Made by a program: the position numbers and the translations under genes
The notes under the pieces: model-generated
What the model was told of the DNA's origin: nothing
What the model saw: the letters and a program-made list of their open reading frames with translations, nothing else
Databases searched by the model: none
Assembly: GCF_963576675.1 (NCBI RefSeq)
Contig: NC_088913.1
Coordinates: forward strand, 23,763,001 to 23,827,000
From: Euphorbia lathyris
Lineage: Eukaryota > Streptophyta > Magnoliopsida > Malpighiales > Euphorbiaceae
Reading direction: 5' to 3'
DNA length: 64,000 nt
Part shown: positions 55,541 through 64,000 of the stretch, in pieces
Layout: each line of letters begins with the position of its first letter
Position numbering within the stretch: position 1 is the stretch's first letter

Positions 55541-56038
55541 TCAATCGCCCTTTCTCCAGAAGGATCAATCCTCTGTAAGCCTAGCCTAGCACTCCCAACG
55601 GTTGGTCGACACAATACAGTATGGCAGTTTCCACACACCACAACAGTTTGCAAGTGATTAAAAACAGTTATTTGTATCAAAAATTATAAATTCAGTTTCT
55701 CGAACTTAGTTCCAAACTAGGACAGCTGACAATTCAAATTTCAAACTATCAAATCTTATTTGATTAAATCAATAAAATAAAATTAAAGAATGGTTTTAAC
55801 TTAATTAAAGGACTTACATGGTGAAGCATGATTGGGCCTTCATGTCCTGCACTATAAACAAATCCAAAAAAAATTGAAATCAAGCATCGTGTCTTATCAA
55901 AATCACAAAACCAGCTAGAGCCAAACATGACGTTTAGAGACTGAACATGAATATATAAATAAACAAATACAGAGATAGAGTTTTGACTTGAAAAATGAGT
56001 TACCAGACATTTGAGCTTGCCCTTCCTCTTCTCATAGA
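55541..56038 (-). pseudogene. RPS27: Captured 40S ribosomal protein S27 gene copy
   Basis: Four exon remnants in the right order and phase on the minus strand. Exon at about 56036-56006: E-K-R-K-G-K-L-K-C-L then GTAACT. Exon at about 55945-55922: V-Q-S-L-N-V-M-F. Exon at about 55845-55816: D-M-K-A-Q-S-C-F-T then GTAAGT. Exon at about 55670-55541: [24 protein letters not shown] and a C-terminus W-R-K-G-D. These match the ribosomal protein S27 exon structure. One of the first zinc-finger Cys residues is lost, a TGA lies near the C-terminus (about 55566), and the last acceptor is damaged. The first coding exon cannot be seen. In the cell S27 is a zinc-ribbon protein of the small ribosomal subunit; this copy cannot make it. 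Confidence 0.8.
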
Positions 56039-56041
56039 ATT

Positions 56042-56260
56042 ACAGAGTAAATTTAAGAACCAGAGGATGGAGGAGAGGAGGAATAGTGCAGCAGTGCCCG
56101 TGTTGGTGGAAATCGGCACGGGTGTTGTGGAGGCCCCGAAAGAATGACAGAGTAAATTTAAGAACTAGAGAATGGAAGAGAGGAGGAATAGTGCAGCGAT
56201 GCCGTTGTTGGTGGAAATCGACGCTGGTGTTGTGGAGGCAAGAATGAACAAAAACGATAG
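56042..56260. repeat. Tandem duplication of about 107 bp upstream of the RPS27 copy
   Basis: Two copies of a block containing ACAGAGTAAATTTAAGAAC and GGTGTTGTGGAGGC begin at about 56041 and 56149. They lie on the 5' side of the captured gene (minus strand). A telomere-box-like AAACCCTAG, typical of ribosomal protein promoters, lies at about 56276-56284. Confidence 0.7.
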
Positions 56261-56691
56261 GGTGGGTATGAACGGCTAGGGTTTACTCTCGCTAAGAGGC
56301 AAAGGGGAAACTTTAGGGTTTGGGAATTTAGATTCTGAAGAAAATAAAGAATCCTAACTATATATACTAACTTATTTTATTAATTTTAATATATAACTTT
56401 TTCTTGTTTACTTTTATTTTTTTAATATTATATTCTCCTACACATAATTCTATAGGTCCATATCAAGAGTTTGACGGTAACATCACCGACACTAAAATTC
56501 ACCTACTAACAATGTCGGTGATGGGAGCGGGAATAATCCCGCCAATATTCACCTACACATTTCATGATGTATAGGTGAATGCGTAGGAGAATGCAGACAC
56601 AAAAAATTTGTCGGTGTTCCGTGTGTGATTCCGACCCAAATATTTATGTCGGTTCATTGTGTCGGTGATATCGTTTTTTCTTGTAGTGCCA

Positions 56692-56774
56692 GCCCACTAC
56701 TAATTTAGGCGGGCTTAGGGCAGGCTGGGCTCGCGCTTAAAAATCAAATCCCAAGCCCAATCTATATAAACCCA

Positions 56775-56819
<45 letters not shown>

Positions 56820-57099
56820 GTTAATTATAAAAAATAAATATTATACTTAAAAATAAATATTTAATATATAAATTTATTAAATAATATTAATAGGCGGACC
56901 GGGCTGGACCGGCCCGTGTTATCTTTATTAATCCCAAGCCCGCCCAAATAATAGACGGGCTTTAGCGGACCTAGGTCGGGCAGGATCTAAGATTTTAGTC
57001 TATTGAAATTCGCCTTGTGGCTGCTGGAAATTTCTGGCACGTTTTAGGGATTTAACGCGTGCAATTTAAGGTCTGTTTGTACTAATTAGTATATGTAAC
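56692..57099. other. Gene-free region with a TA microsatellite
   Basis: A (TA)n run of about 20 units lies at 56777-56816. The flanking sequence resembles an old hAT-like element (GGCGGGCTTAGGGCAGGCTGG). Confidence 0.5.
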
Positions 57100-57885
57100 C
57101 GTCCTTAGCTGTGGCTCATCTGGTCTGTCCGAAACAAAGTCATTTTTAAGGATGAACTCCCTTCAATCCAAAATACTATGTTCAAGCTCAAAGGTTACCT
57201 TCGTGAGTCAAGCTTCATGATCAATGGTTCATTTGCCTTGGTGGCTCATCCCCGTCCCCTGCCAAACTTTATTCAGGTTCGCTGGATCCCTCCTCCTACA
57301 GGCTGGACTAAAGTGAACACGGACAACATTTTCAGAACATATAGGGGCTTCCCTAGAGGATGCTTTGTGTTCCCCATACAAGCTTCTTTTGCACACATCA
57401 CCGAGCTACGAGCTGTTATATATGTTCGCGGTGGACTTGGCCTGGGAGAAGAACTGGCATCTTCTTTGGATCGAGTCCGACTCTTCTTGGGTCGTCCATC
57501 TCCTCCAACAAAGATCAGTTCAAATCCTCTGGATTCTTGGTCAGGATTAGCTATGATGCTTATACAGCTGCTCGAAAATGCAAGTTATGATTACCCATAT
57601 TTTTTGATAAGGAAACCGAGTTGCAGACTCACTTGCATGCTATGGTGTCTCCTCTACTGATCTAATTTGGTGGTCCTCGTCACCAAATTTCTGTCAACCT
57701 TTCCTTTTTTGATGATCTTTGTAACGTTTCACATTTACGTTCTTCATAACTTTCTCCTCTTTTTCTTTGTAATTTTTCATTTATTTTTTTTTTGGGTTTT
57801 CTGTTATAGTTCCTAGGGGTGCCGACCTAGTTGGGATGTCTGGGGCTGAAGCATCTTCATCCCAACCTTTCAATAAAAAAAATAT
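57100..57885 (+). mobile_element. 5'-truncated LINE, RNase H end
   Basis: The plus strand reads W-S-V-R-N-K-V-I-F-K-D at about 57118, the end of the LINE RT zinc-binding region. A degenerate RNase H follows (W-T-K-V-N-T-D, then W-H-L-L-W-I-E-S-D-S-S in another frame, so at least one frameshift). The 3' untranslated end contains GGGGTGCCGACCTAGTTGGG and finishes in an A-run (57873-57882). This end sequence is shared with LINE-A at 2661-2680, so the two are the same family. No intact protein is possible. Confidence 0.8.
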
Positions 57886-57923
57886 GTAACTGCCATTGAC
57901 ATCGAGTTTAAAAGGTAAAAGAA

Positions 57924-58378
57924 TCATGCTTTTATGATGCCAACTTAAGCATAAGTGTCAAAGCAAATAACAATACAAGCAAAAGTAACCTCCATATATA
58001 TGCCTCGTATTTTCAAGCATAAATACCTCAATATGTCCCCTCCCATATTTACAAGAAAAAAAGTATTTGATTTAGTTTCCAATTTCAACAATGGTGAAAA
58101 TGTCTAGTTTGGGTCGCGAAAAGATTCCAATTGAGAAAACTCAATAGAAAAATCATCTTCAAGTCACATTCTTGAAACGTGGATCCGAACTATTCAAGAA
58201 AGCAAGTGAGCTATGCACACTGTGTATAGTAGAGATTGTAATAATAGTATATTCTCCCCCAACAAACAAGCCATTTTTATTTGGGTATCTGAAAGTTGAT
58301 TCCATCCTATATTGATATTTTGCTCGGAATCCTTATTTTCCGAGTTCGAATGAAGGCCAAATCATCAATGAACTAGAA
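57924..58378 (+). pseudogene. MADS-box pseudogene, copy of the gene at 44732
   Basis: Starts with ATG at 58091 and shows [28 protein letters not shown] and S-N-E-G-Q-I-I, the order of the intact type I MADS gene. A TAG is codon 19 (58145-58147) and a TGA lies in the region matching S-I-L-D-R-Y. About 170 bp upstream (57924-58090) also match the promoter of the intact gene, including GAACCTCCATAT-type and AAATACCTCAATATG blocks. The match fades after about 58378. The copy is on the opposite strand and 13 kb away. It was a DNA-level duplication including the promoter, not a retrocopy. Confidence 0.88.
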
Positions 58379-59654
58379 AGAAAAATTTCTAATAATTATT
58401 TTTCATCCCACGTATATTCAGAATATATTAATTAAAAATACATTTTGAATATCTAAAAATTAAAAAATTATATTAGTCTTTTATTAATAAATACTTTTAA
58501 TTAGAGACGGACTCTAAAAAATTAATTTTTAGAATCTGAAAAATGTTCTATATTTCTCTAGTTTAATTGTAATTTATGTACTTTTCTGGGCATTTATAAA
58601 TAGTTTTCACATATTAAAAACAATTGCAGAATCCTAATTAATTCAATATGAATTATTCTGTACACCAAAAAATAAACTAAAAAATACAGAAAAATATCTA
58701 AAATTATTACGAGCATACTATAAAAAATCAACGTCGAACGAATATCAAGAGAGGTCTCACACGCCACATGCATCGTGCGTGTGCGAGGTGACCGAGCGGT
58801 ACGTATAGGTGACGAGTCGCCCTCCTTGCGTCTGACGGCTTCCTTCTTATGGCCGGTGGGGGGTTTTCTGGGGCTTTGAGTTCGATCGTATGGTCGGTTT
58901 TGGGTTTCAGTGACTTTAAATTAGCGAATCAGAACTAACAAACCCTAAATCATGCGTGTTAAATTGCTAAAACGCGCTAGAAATTTCCAGCATCCATGGA
59001 GCGACTTCAGCAAACCAAAATCATCCCGATATATTTTAAAACATTGATATGAGATATGACTCAACCAAGCACACATTTATCCACTCAAAGAGATTAGTAG
59101 AACATAAATCATGCATAAAGGGTTCCTAACAGATGGAACATAGAGCTAAAGGACTCTGATTCCAATGAAGGCTCTCTAAATAGCCTTAATGGATTTCTTT
59201 AACGTCTAAGAGATTGGTAATAAACTCAAATCTCTCAATAAATAAATCAACAGATTAAGAGTTACCTCTTGTAGAGCAAATCCGCTGAGCAGAATCGGAA
59301 GTAATCAACCTTTGGCTCCGTATCACTGATCTAGGAGGTTACTACCCCGAAGGAGCAATGTCTGTTGTTCCACTAACTAAGAATGCTACCCGAGAACAGA
59401 AGAGGGGCAGCAAGTAAGGAGAGGGAACATAGTGAAAATTTCCTTCTGTAGTATCTGTGAGTATTGTGTTATTAGGGTTTTTGGTTTAACATCCATAACT
59501 ATCTATTTATAGCTAGGTTAAACCTAAAGGCATAACCCTAACCCTAACTGATTAGATTATGGACGGGCCATAAATGGATCAGTAAATGAGTCATGACCCG
59601 TTTACTCCATTTATTCTATCAAATGGAAAAAAGAACAGAAAAGAAAAAAGATTG
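58379..59654. other. Unclassified region, possibly an old LTR
   Basis: No gene recognised. A minus-strand TATA motif (CTATAAATAG, 59503-59512) and a primer-site-like GGACTCTGATTCCAAT (about 59150) are compatible with an old Copia 5' LTR on the minus strand, but I could not find a partner LTR. A palindrome-like CACACGCCAC...GTGCGTGTG lies at 58767-58793. Confidence 0.35.
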
Positions 59655-60956
59655 TGTTAGCGATATTTTGCGAATATGCTAATTTCAACCTTGTCACGTG
59701 TGGTTAGGGTGCGGGTGTGCCAGAGAAATTATTTCTCAAAATATTAAAGACGGTTAAGTTTATGGAATTGCGCGCCAAAACTTGAAATCTTAAACGAAGC
59801 GATTGGCGAGGGACACAAGGATTGAAAAAGTCCCTCGTGGGTCTCTAGCGCCGTTATAGAAACTTTGCTAGATAAATTGTTTTGTTTAAGCTAATGCGGG
59901 TAAATTGAAGACGAGAAAATAAAGGAATGTAAAGTGCGAAATTGACACAAGATTTGGTGAAAAATCGGTATTTTATTGATTGAATAAGTGTTTGAAACAT
60001 GAAATTGGAAATGAATTACAATTGAAGTACTTCTATACTAAACATATAGCTAATTCAATTGAATTGGAAAGGTAAATCAAATACAAAGAATTGAAATGCA
60101 ATTAAAACAAAAATTGGAATTCAACAACAAACTCGGAGCCACAATAGCTATCTCGGATTGATGTTGAATTTTGGTATCGGCGTGAGGTCCTTGGAGAGCT
60201 GCAATCGGTCGGGCCCGTACGGTATGTGCTTGGTGCAATGGCAAAACGTTGGTAGGCAAATGGGGCAGATTTAGACCTTAACTTCGGGAGGTTCGTTTGG
60301 GTGTTTAAGAGCGCGGAATTGGACGAGTAAATAGTGTAAATTGAACTTCAGAATGTCAGGAACAACTTTGTATAAGGGATTGAAGGCTAAAACAGACTTT
60401 AAATAGACGTAATTGAGGATTGAAAATGACTGGACGAATCTGGAAAAATCTGGGCAGAATAGCTAAAAGAATTTGGTGTGCAAAGATTAATTTGTAAATA
60501 GAGTTTCTGGACTCGGAATTGGGAAAATAAATATACTAGATCGAACTTAAGGACGTCAGGAACAACTTTGTTGAAGAGATTGAAAGCAAAAAATGATTTT
60601 AAATGGACGGAATTTGACTTTGAAAAAGGTTGGACGAATCTGGAAAATTGATTTGGAAATGAAATTCTAATTGAAAATTGAGCAGAGTAACAGCTTAGGA
60701 ATGCTAAATTGAATTGAAAAACTTGAAAGAAAGACTATTGGAACTTGAATTGGAGCTAAAAAGGGTTTAAAAAAAGAATCGAAGCTAAGAAAAAACGAAG
60801 AACGAAAAAGAAAAACTTGAAGAACTTGAAGAACTTGAAGAACTAGAAGCTAAGAACTTGAAAACTAAGAACTAGAAAAGAGAGAGCATTGAAAGGGACC
60901 TTTAGGAAGGGGATTGTGTTTGTGTTGAGTGTGCAAAATAAGGAAGGGGAGGGGGT

Positions 60957-60966
60957 CTATTTATAG
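60957..60966 (-). promoter_or_regulatory. TATA box of the element E LTR
   Basis: The minus strand reads CTATAAATAG after a GGGGTCTA-rich stretch. The palindrome array begins about 160 bp upstream of it. Confidence 0.7.
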
Positions 60967-61127
60967 TTTTTTAGAGTGACATTTTGGTAAATAATCAGTG
61001 GTATTTTGGTAAATAATCAGTGGTATTTTGGTAAATAGTCACAAACTAACTTAACCAAACCCAACTAACTCTAATTAACTAACTTAACCTCCTCAAACTG
61101 CCGTTAACTGCTTCTGGACGAGACGAC

Positions 61128-61455
61128 ACGCCCCGCGTATGCTCTACTACGCCCTGCGTGTTGGCGGACATTAGGCCTAGTGCGTTTCATTGATGGTTTT
61201 CACGCATGGCGTCTCTGGTGTCGCGTCCCGCGTGAAGGATTACGCCCCGCGTTTTGTAGATACGCCCCGTGTCTTCAAGCCTCTGATCCTGGCATGCTCC
61301 GCGAATGCGTCTTACGCACGGCGTATTGGCAAATACGTCCCGCGTGAGAAATTACGCCCCGCGTAAGGTGAAGGGCGCGCTGCGTGTTTGCGTTTTGACG
61401 TTGATTTCTCCGGACGCCTTGTTTACGCGCTGCGTATTGAGGACACGCCCCGCGT
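61128..61455. repeat. ACGCCCCGCGT palindrome array in the element E LTR
   Basis: Twelve copies or close variants of ACGCCCCGCGT start at 61128, 61149, 61202, 61223, 61242, 61262, 61314, 61335, 61354, 61375, 61425 and 61445. Within groups the starts are 19-21 bp apart, and groups are separated by about 50-53 bp. The arms ACGC and GCGT are kept while the central three bases vary. Confidence 0.92.
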
Positions 61456-61589
61456 GGTGCCGGATTTTCCCACGGGTTGAAGCTTAGCTTATAGGTGTAT
61501 TATTTCTAGAAAATATAAACTATATCCTAAAAATATAACCTAAGCATTTATATATATAAAAATAATTATTTTATTTTTCTGGGCTAACA

Positions 61590-61605
61590 ATTGCCCCCCT
61601 CTTTT
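61590..61605 (-). promoter_or_regulatory. Polypurine tract of element E
   Basis: The minus strand reads AAAAGAGGGGGGCAAT directly before the LTR, matching the position and composition in element C. Confidence 0.8.
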
Positions 61606-61851
61606 GTGCATAAATGAATTAGTGATAATAAAATTTATGTACAAAAGAATTTTTATTAAATATTTTTCTTTTCAAAGATAATAGATAAAAGAATCCTGCA
61701 GGATTTTAGAATTTTGAATTCCTTAGAACTCTCTATCTTAAACCATCTACAACTCTTCTTTTTTTTTTTTTTTTTTTGCTATCTTTGTTTCTGCCATTTT
61801 CTTTTCTCCAAGCTCAAGGACACTCAGAATCAAGCCCTCAGTCTCTCAAGC
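61606..61851 (+). other. Promoter and leader of the antisense gene in element E
   Basis: A T-run at about 61760-61778 precedes the start codon at 61852. No clear TATA motif was identified. Confidence 0.5.
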
Positions 61852-64000
61852 ATGGGTATGCAATCTATATTTTTTTTTTTTTTTTTTTTTGCTTTTTTAT
61901 GAGAAAATAGATTGAATTGGAATAAAGACATAAGAATTTTAGAATTGTTACATGGAGATGGAATTGTATTGCTGAAATTTGCATCTGTCTGTCACAGCTG
62001 CGAACTCGTATGCTGACACCATTCGCGCTGATTCTCGCCTAGGCATAACCCTTGGCTTGCAGGAGGTAATTTTCATAATTTCATGATCATGTATTTGAAG
62101 GTAGCATCCCTAGGTTTTGACTGATTGTGTCTGCACTTTGTTTTCAGGACAGTGTCCTTACCATCAGCCCTGTTGCTATGAATAGCTCACCTTTGCCCCC
62201 TTATCCCATGAGTAGCGCTACCGAATTGGCCCTCCATAGGGAGACCTATCAATTCCCTGTGAATAGGAAAGGTCTGGTATTCCCTCGTTGCTACACTGGG
62301 TGGAATGACCTTGTAGATCGCTTAGAACTGAGGTATGCAAGTGTTTGGGATCAGGTTGGCATCAGGAATTTCGTTCGTTTAACTCGTCATGAAATTACTC
62401 CTTGTGTGAATGTGCTTGAAGGAGTTTTGAATTATTGGTCACCGTCATGCAACTCATTGATTCTTCCGCTGGGTCCGATGTCTATCACTTTACGTGACGT
62501 GGTTGCTTTGACGGGGTTGCCTATCATTGGAGAGGAAGTCCCAAGTTGTGTAGATACCCATGCATTCCCTGGAGTGCAAGCCATCTTATCTAAAGAGGCT
62601 GGGACGTATGCCAAGATAATTAAGAAGAAATTGGATAAGGCGGAGTTGGATGATGAGGATCATGTGCATTTCCTGTGGATGATGCTTAGCAATTACATCT
62701 TTGAGCCGTTGGGTCTTAGGCCTACCGCTGAAATATTGATTATTGCTAAGGCTTTGGCTTCAAGCCGTCGTTTAGCTCTTGGCACTATGTTGTTAGCTTC
62801 AACTTTTCACCGTCTAGCTCTTACTGTTGAGGGCATACCATTTGTAAAACCTCGGGGTGGCTTGTGGTTATTACAACTGTGGGTCTTCATCTACTTCCCT
62901 CATTTGGCTACCGTTTCATCAGTGGGGGTTTCCGATCATCTTGGTGTAGACCTTTGCTACAGCTCTTCGAGTTTGGCTGTTGGTGTGGTCGTGAGATTTC
63001 TTCGTACTTTAGTGCCATCTCCTCACAATGAGCTGTTTCTCTTTTGGAACAAGAGTAATTCCTGTCTACCATCCTGGGCACTTTCTTACTTGTCTGCTGC
63101 CCCCCATGAAGGTACTGAATGGTGGATGACGGTGTGTGCGACACGTCGGTTACACCATGGGGTGAACCGAACTAGAACCTCAAGGTCATCGAATCCTGGT
63201 CTGACTTTGTATGCGCCTTGCCTTTGGGCACGTCAATTAGGATTTTTTCAATCTATTCCAGGGTCACTCCCATTTCCTACCTCCTCTCAGCGATATGGAG
63301 CTAGTGATGAAGATATAGCCGCTGCGGTTTTGTACGCTGGATATGATCAGGGACCACTTTTGCTTGGGTCGGATCGACCTTCGTTTGATGCTTGGTGGGA
63401 TATCGTTTTTCAGCAGTGTGTTCCACCCGTTGGTAAGCTCTTTTTATTTTGTTTGTATATTTTGTATACATATATATATTTATTCATTTTGTTGTTTTCT
63501 CTTTTTTTTTAGATTCGAGCGGTAGCTCGGGGAAGGATAACAATCTGACTCTTCTGGTTCCGAATGCTCTTGAGACAAACGAAAAAGGCAAAGGCAAAGC
63601 AATCATGTTGGATGGGGAAGGGCAGGTACCTACCACGGCAGGCCCTTCGGTGAGACCAGGAGAGAGAGTTGATTCTGACGAAGACCTGTACTTTGGTTTT
63701 GAGGATGGAGCGCTGGATCAACTGGATCAATTAGGGGCACGTTGGAACGTGACTTCCTCGATTAGAACCCTATCTCTTGATGATAGCTCAGCTGAGGTGG
63801 ACATAACTCCATTGCAACTTCCAGCACGAACACATCTTCCTTCTGCCTATTCTTTAAACCGATTGATTGATGCACCATTGTCTCAGGTTTGTATGATTTG
63901 TGAATTATGTTTGGGATGCTTGAGTCATATTGATTGATTGAAATGTCCTTTGTGAAAATGATAGGAATCAGCTCTAGTGCGCCCTCCATTAGTTCCTGTT
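61852..64000 (+). CDS. Plant mobile domain (MAIN-like) protein, antisense gene of element E (partial)
   Basis: Exons 61852-61855, 61998-62065, 62148-63432, 63513-63886 and 63965-64000 (continuing past the window) join in frame to at least 589 residues. Introns have GT and AG ends and phases 1, 0, 1 and 0. The plant mobile domain is recognised in exon 3: N-Y-W-S-P, then L-I-L-P-L-G-P-M-S-I-T-L-R-D-V-V-A-L-T-G-L-P, and a W-W block near its end. Exon 4 is acidic with a G-K-G-K-A basic patch. The 4-nt first exon is real if the start at 61852 is used: ATG and one base of codon 2, spliced at GTATGC. It lies 246 bp from the polypurine tract and on the opposite strand to the element, as the gene in element C does. 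Its function is unknown. Confidence 0.82.

Larger units (their letters stand above)
52069..56688. mobile_element. Non-autonomous CACTA transposon carrying an RPS27 copy
   Basis: The ends are CACTACAAGAAAAAATCC (52069) and its complement (TTCTTGTAGTG at 56688), flanked by the 3-bp duplication CCA (52066-52068 and 56689-56691), all diagnostic of CACTA elements. Subterminal repeats of the (C)GACACAAT(T) and CACCGAC(A/G) type occur at both ends. No transposase is recognised. A decayed copy of a cellular ribosomal protein gene lies at 55541-56038 on the minus strand, so this is a Pack-type element. A piece of about 36 codons ending at about 52800 on the minus strand (N-W-L-E-N-L-S-R) may be another captured or transposase exon, but I do not recognise it. 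Confidence 0.9.
59655..61589 (-). repeat. 3' LTR of element E (Tat-type retrotransposon)
   Basis: A 1,935-bp LTR from TGTTAGCG to GGCTAACA with terminal inverted repeats TGTTAGC and GCTAACA, followed by a polypurine tract. A TATA motif (60957-60966, minus) and the palindrome array 61128-61455 lie in U3. The rest of element E runs off the window. Its left target site cannot be checked without the other LTR. Confidence 0.82.

Noticed and set aside
51990..57010. An outer hAT element around the CACTA insertion
   Set aside because: The TAGACCTGTCC-like ends are too diverged to pair with confidence and no 8-bp duplication was found.

Overview
The window is intergenic plant DNA, almost certainly from a eudicot with a transposon-rich genome. 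The evidence is Tat/Ogre-type, Athila-type and Copia-type LTR retrotransposons, L1-type LINEs with an RNase H domain, Mutator, CACTA, hAT-like and Harbinger-like DNA transposons, a type I MADS-box gene, and exons bounded by GT-AG introns with T-rich acceptors. Nothing suggests a prokaryote or an organelle. I cannot name the species.

Layout. Positions 1-2025 hold a short Copia-type element (A) with two LTRs and only a frameshifted gag between them. A Harbinger-like MITE follows (2081-2380). From 2627 to about 40094 there is a four-level nest. A decayed LINE (LINE-A, minus strand) is split by a non-autonomous Athila-type element (B, 3359-36683, 5-bp target duplication GAAAT). The 3' LTR of B is split by a large Tat/Ogre-type element (C, 4114-30722, target duplication GCAGG). 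The 5' LTR of C is split by a nearly full-length LINE (LINE-D, 22541-28881, 14-bp target duplication). A Mutator-like element with a three-exon transposase and OTU-protease gene follows (about 40095-43407). Next come an intact type I MADS-box gene (44732-45499), several MITEs, and a non-autonomous CACTA element (52069-56688) carrying a decayed copy of a ribosomal protein S27 gene. Then come a LINE fragment and a pseudogene copy of the MADS gene with its promoter (57924-58378). The last part is the 3' LTR of a second Tat-type element (E, 59655-61589), followed by its antisense gene, which runs off the window end.

Element C is the richest object. Read on the minus strand it has a 5' LTR, a PBS, a 1.9-kb leader, Gag, three extra Gag-like modules, protease, a G-patch-like motif, RT, RNase H, a second RNase H and integrase. 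A convergent plus-strand gene of six exons encodes a 672-residue plant-mobile-domain protein with its own TATA box. A 39-bp minisatellite, a polypurine tract and the 3' LTR complete it. The pol frame has three nonsense codons and gag-pol a frameshift, but the antisense gene is open in every exon. Element E repeats the order 3' LTR, polypurine tract, antisense plant-mobile-domain gene.

The most unusual signal crosses family boundaries. In all four LTR families the U3 region carries an array of short perfect or near-perfect palindromes just upstream of the TATA box. In the Tat-type elements these are spaced about 20-22 bp apart, and the sequence differs between families. Related palindrome arrays occur at both ends of the Mutator-like element and inside a MITE. 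All results are from reading by eye; no alignment or database search was run.
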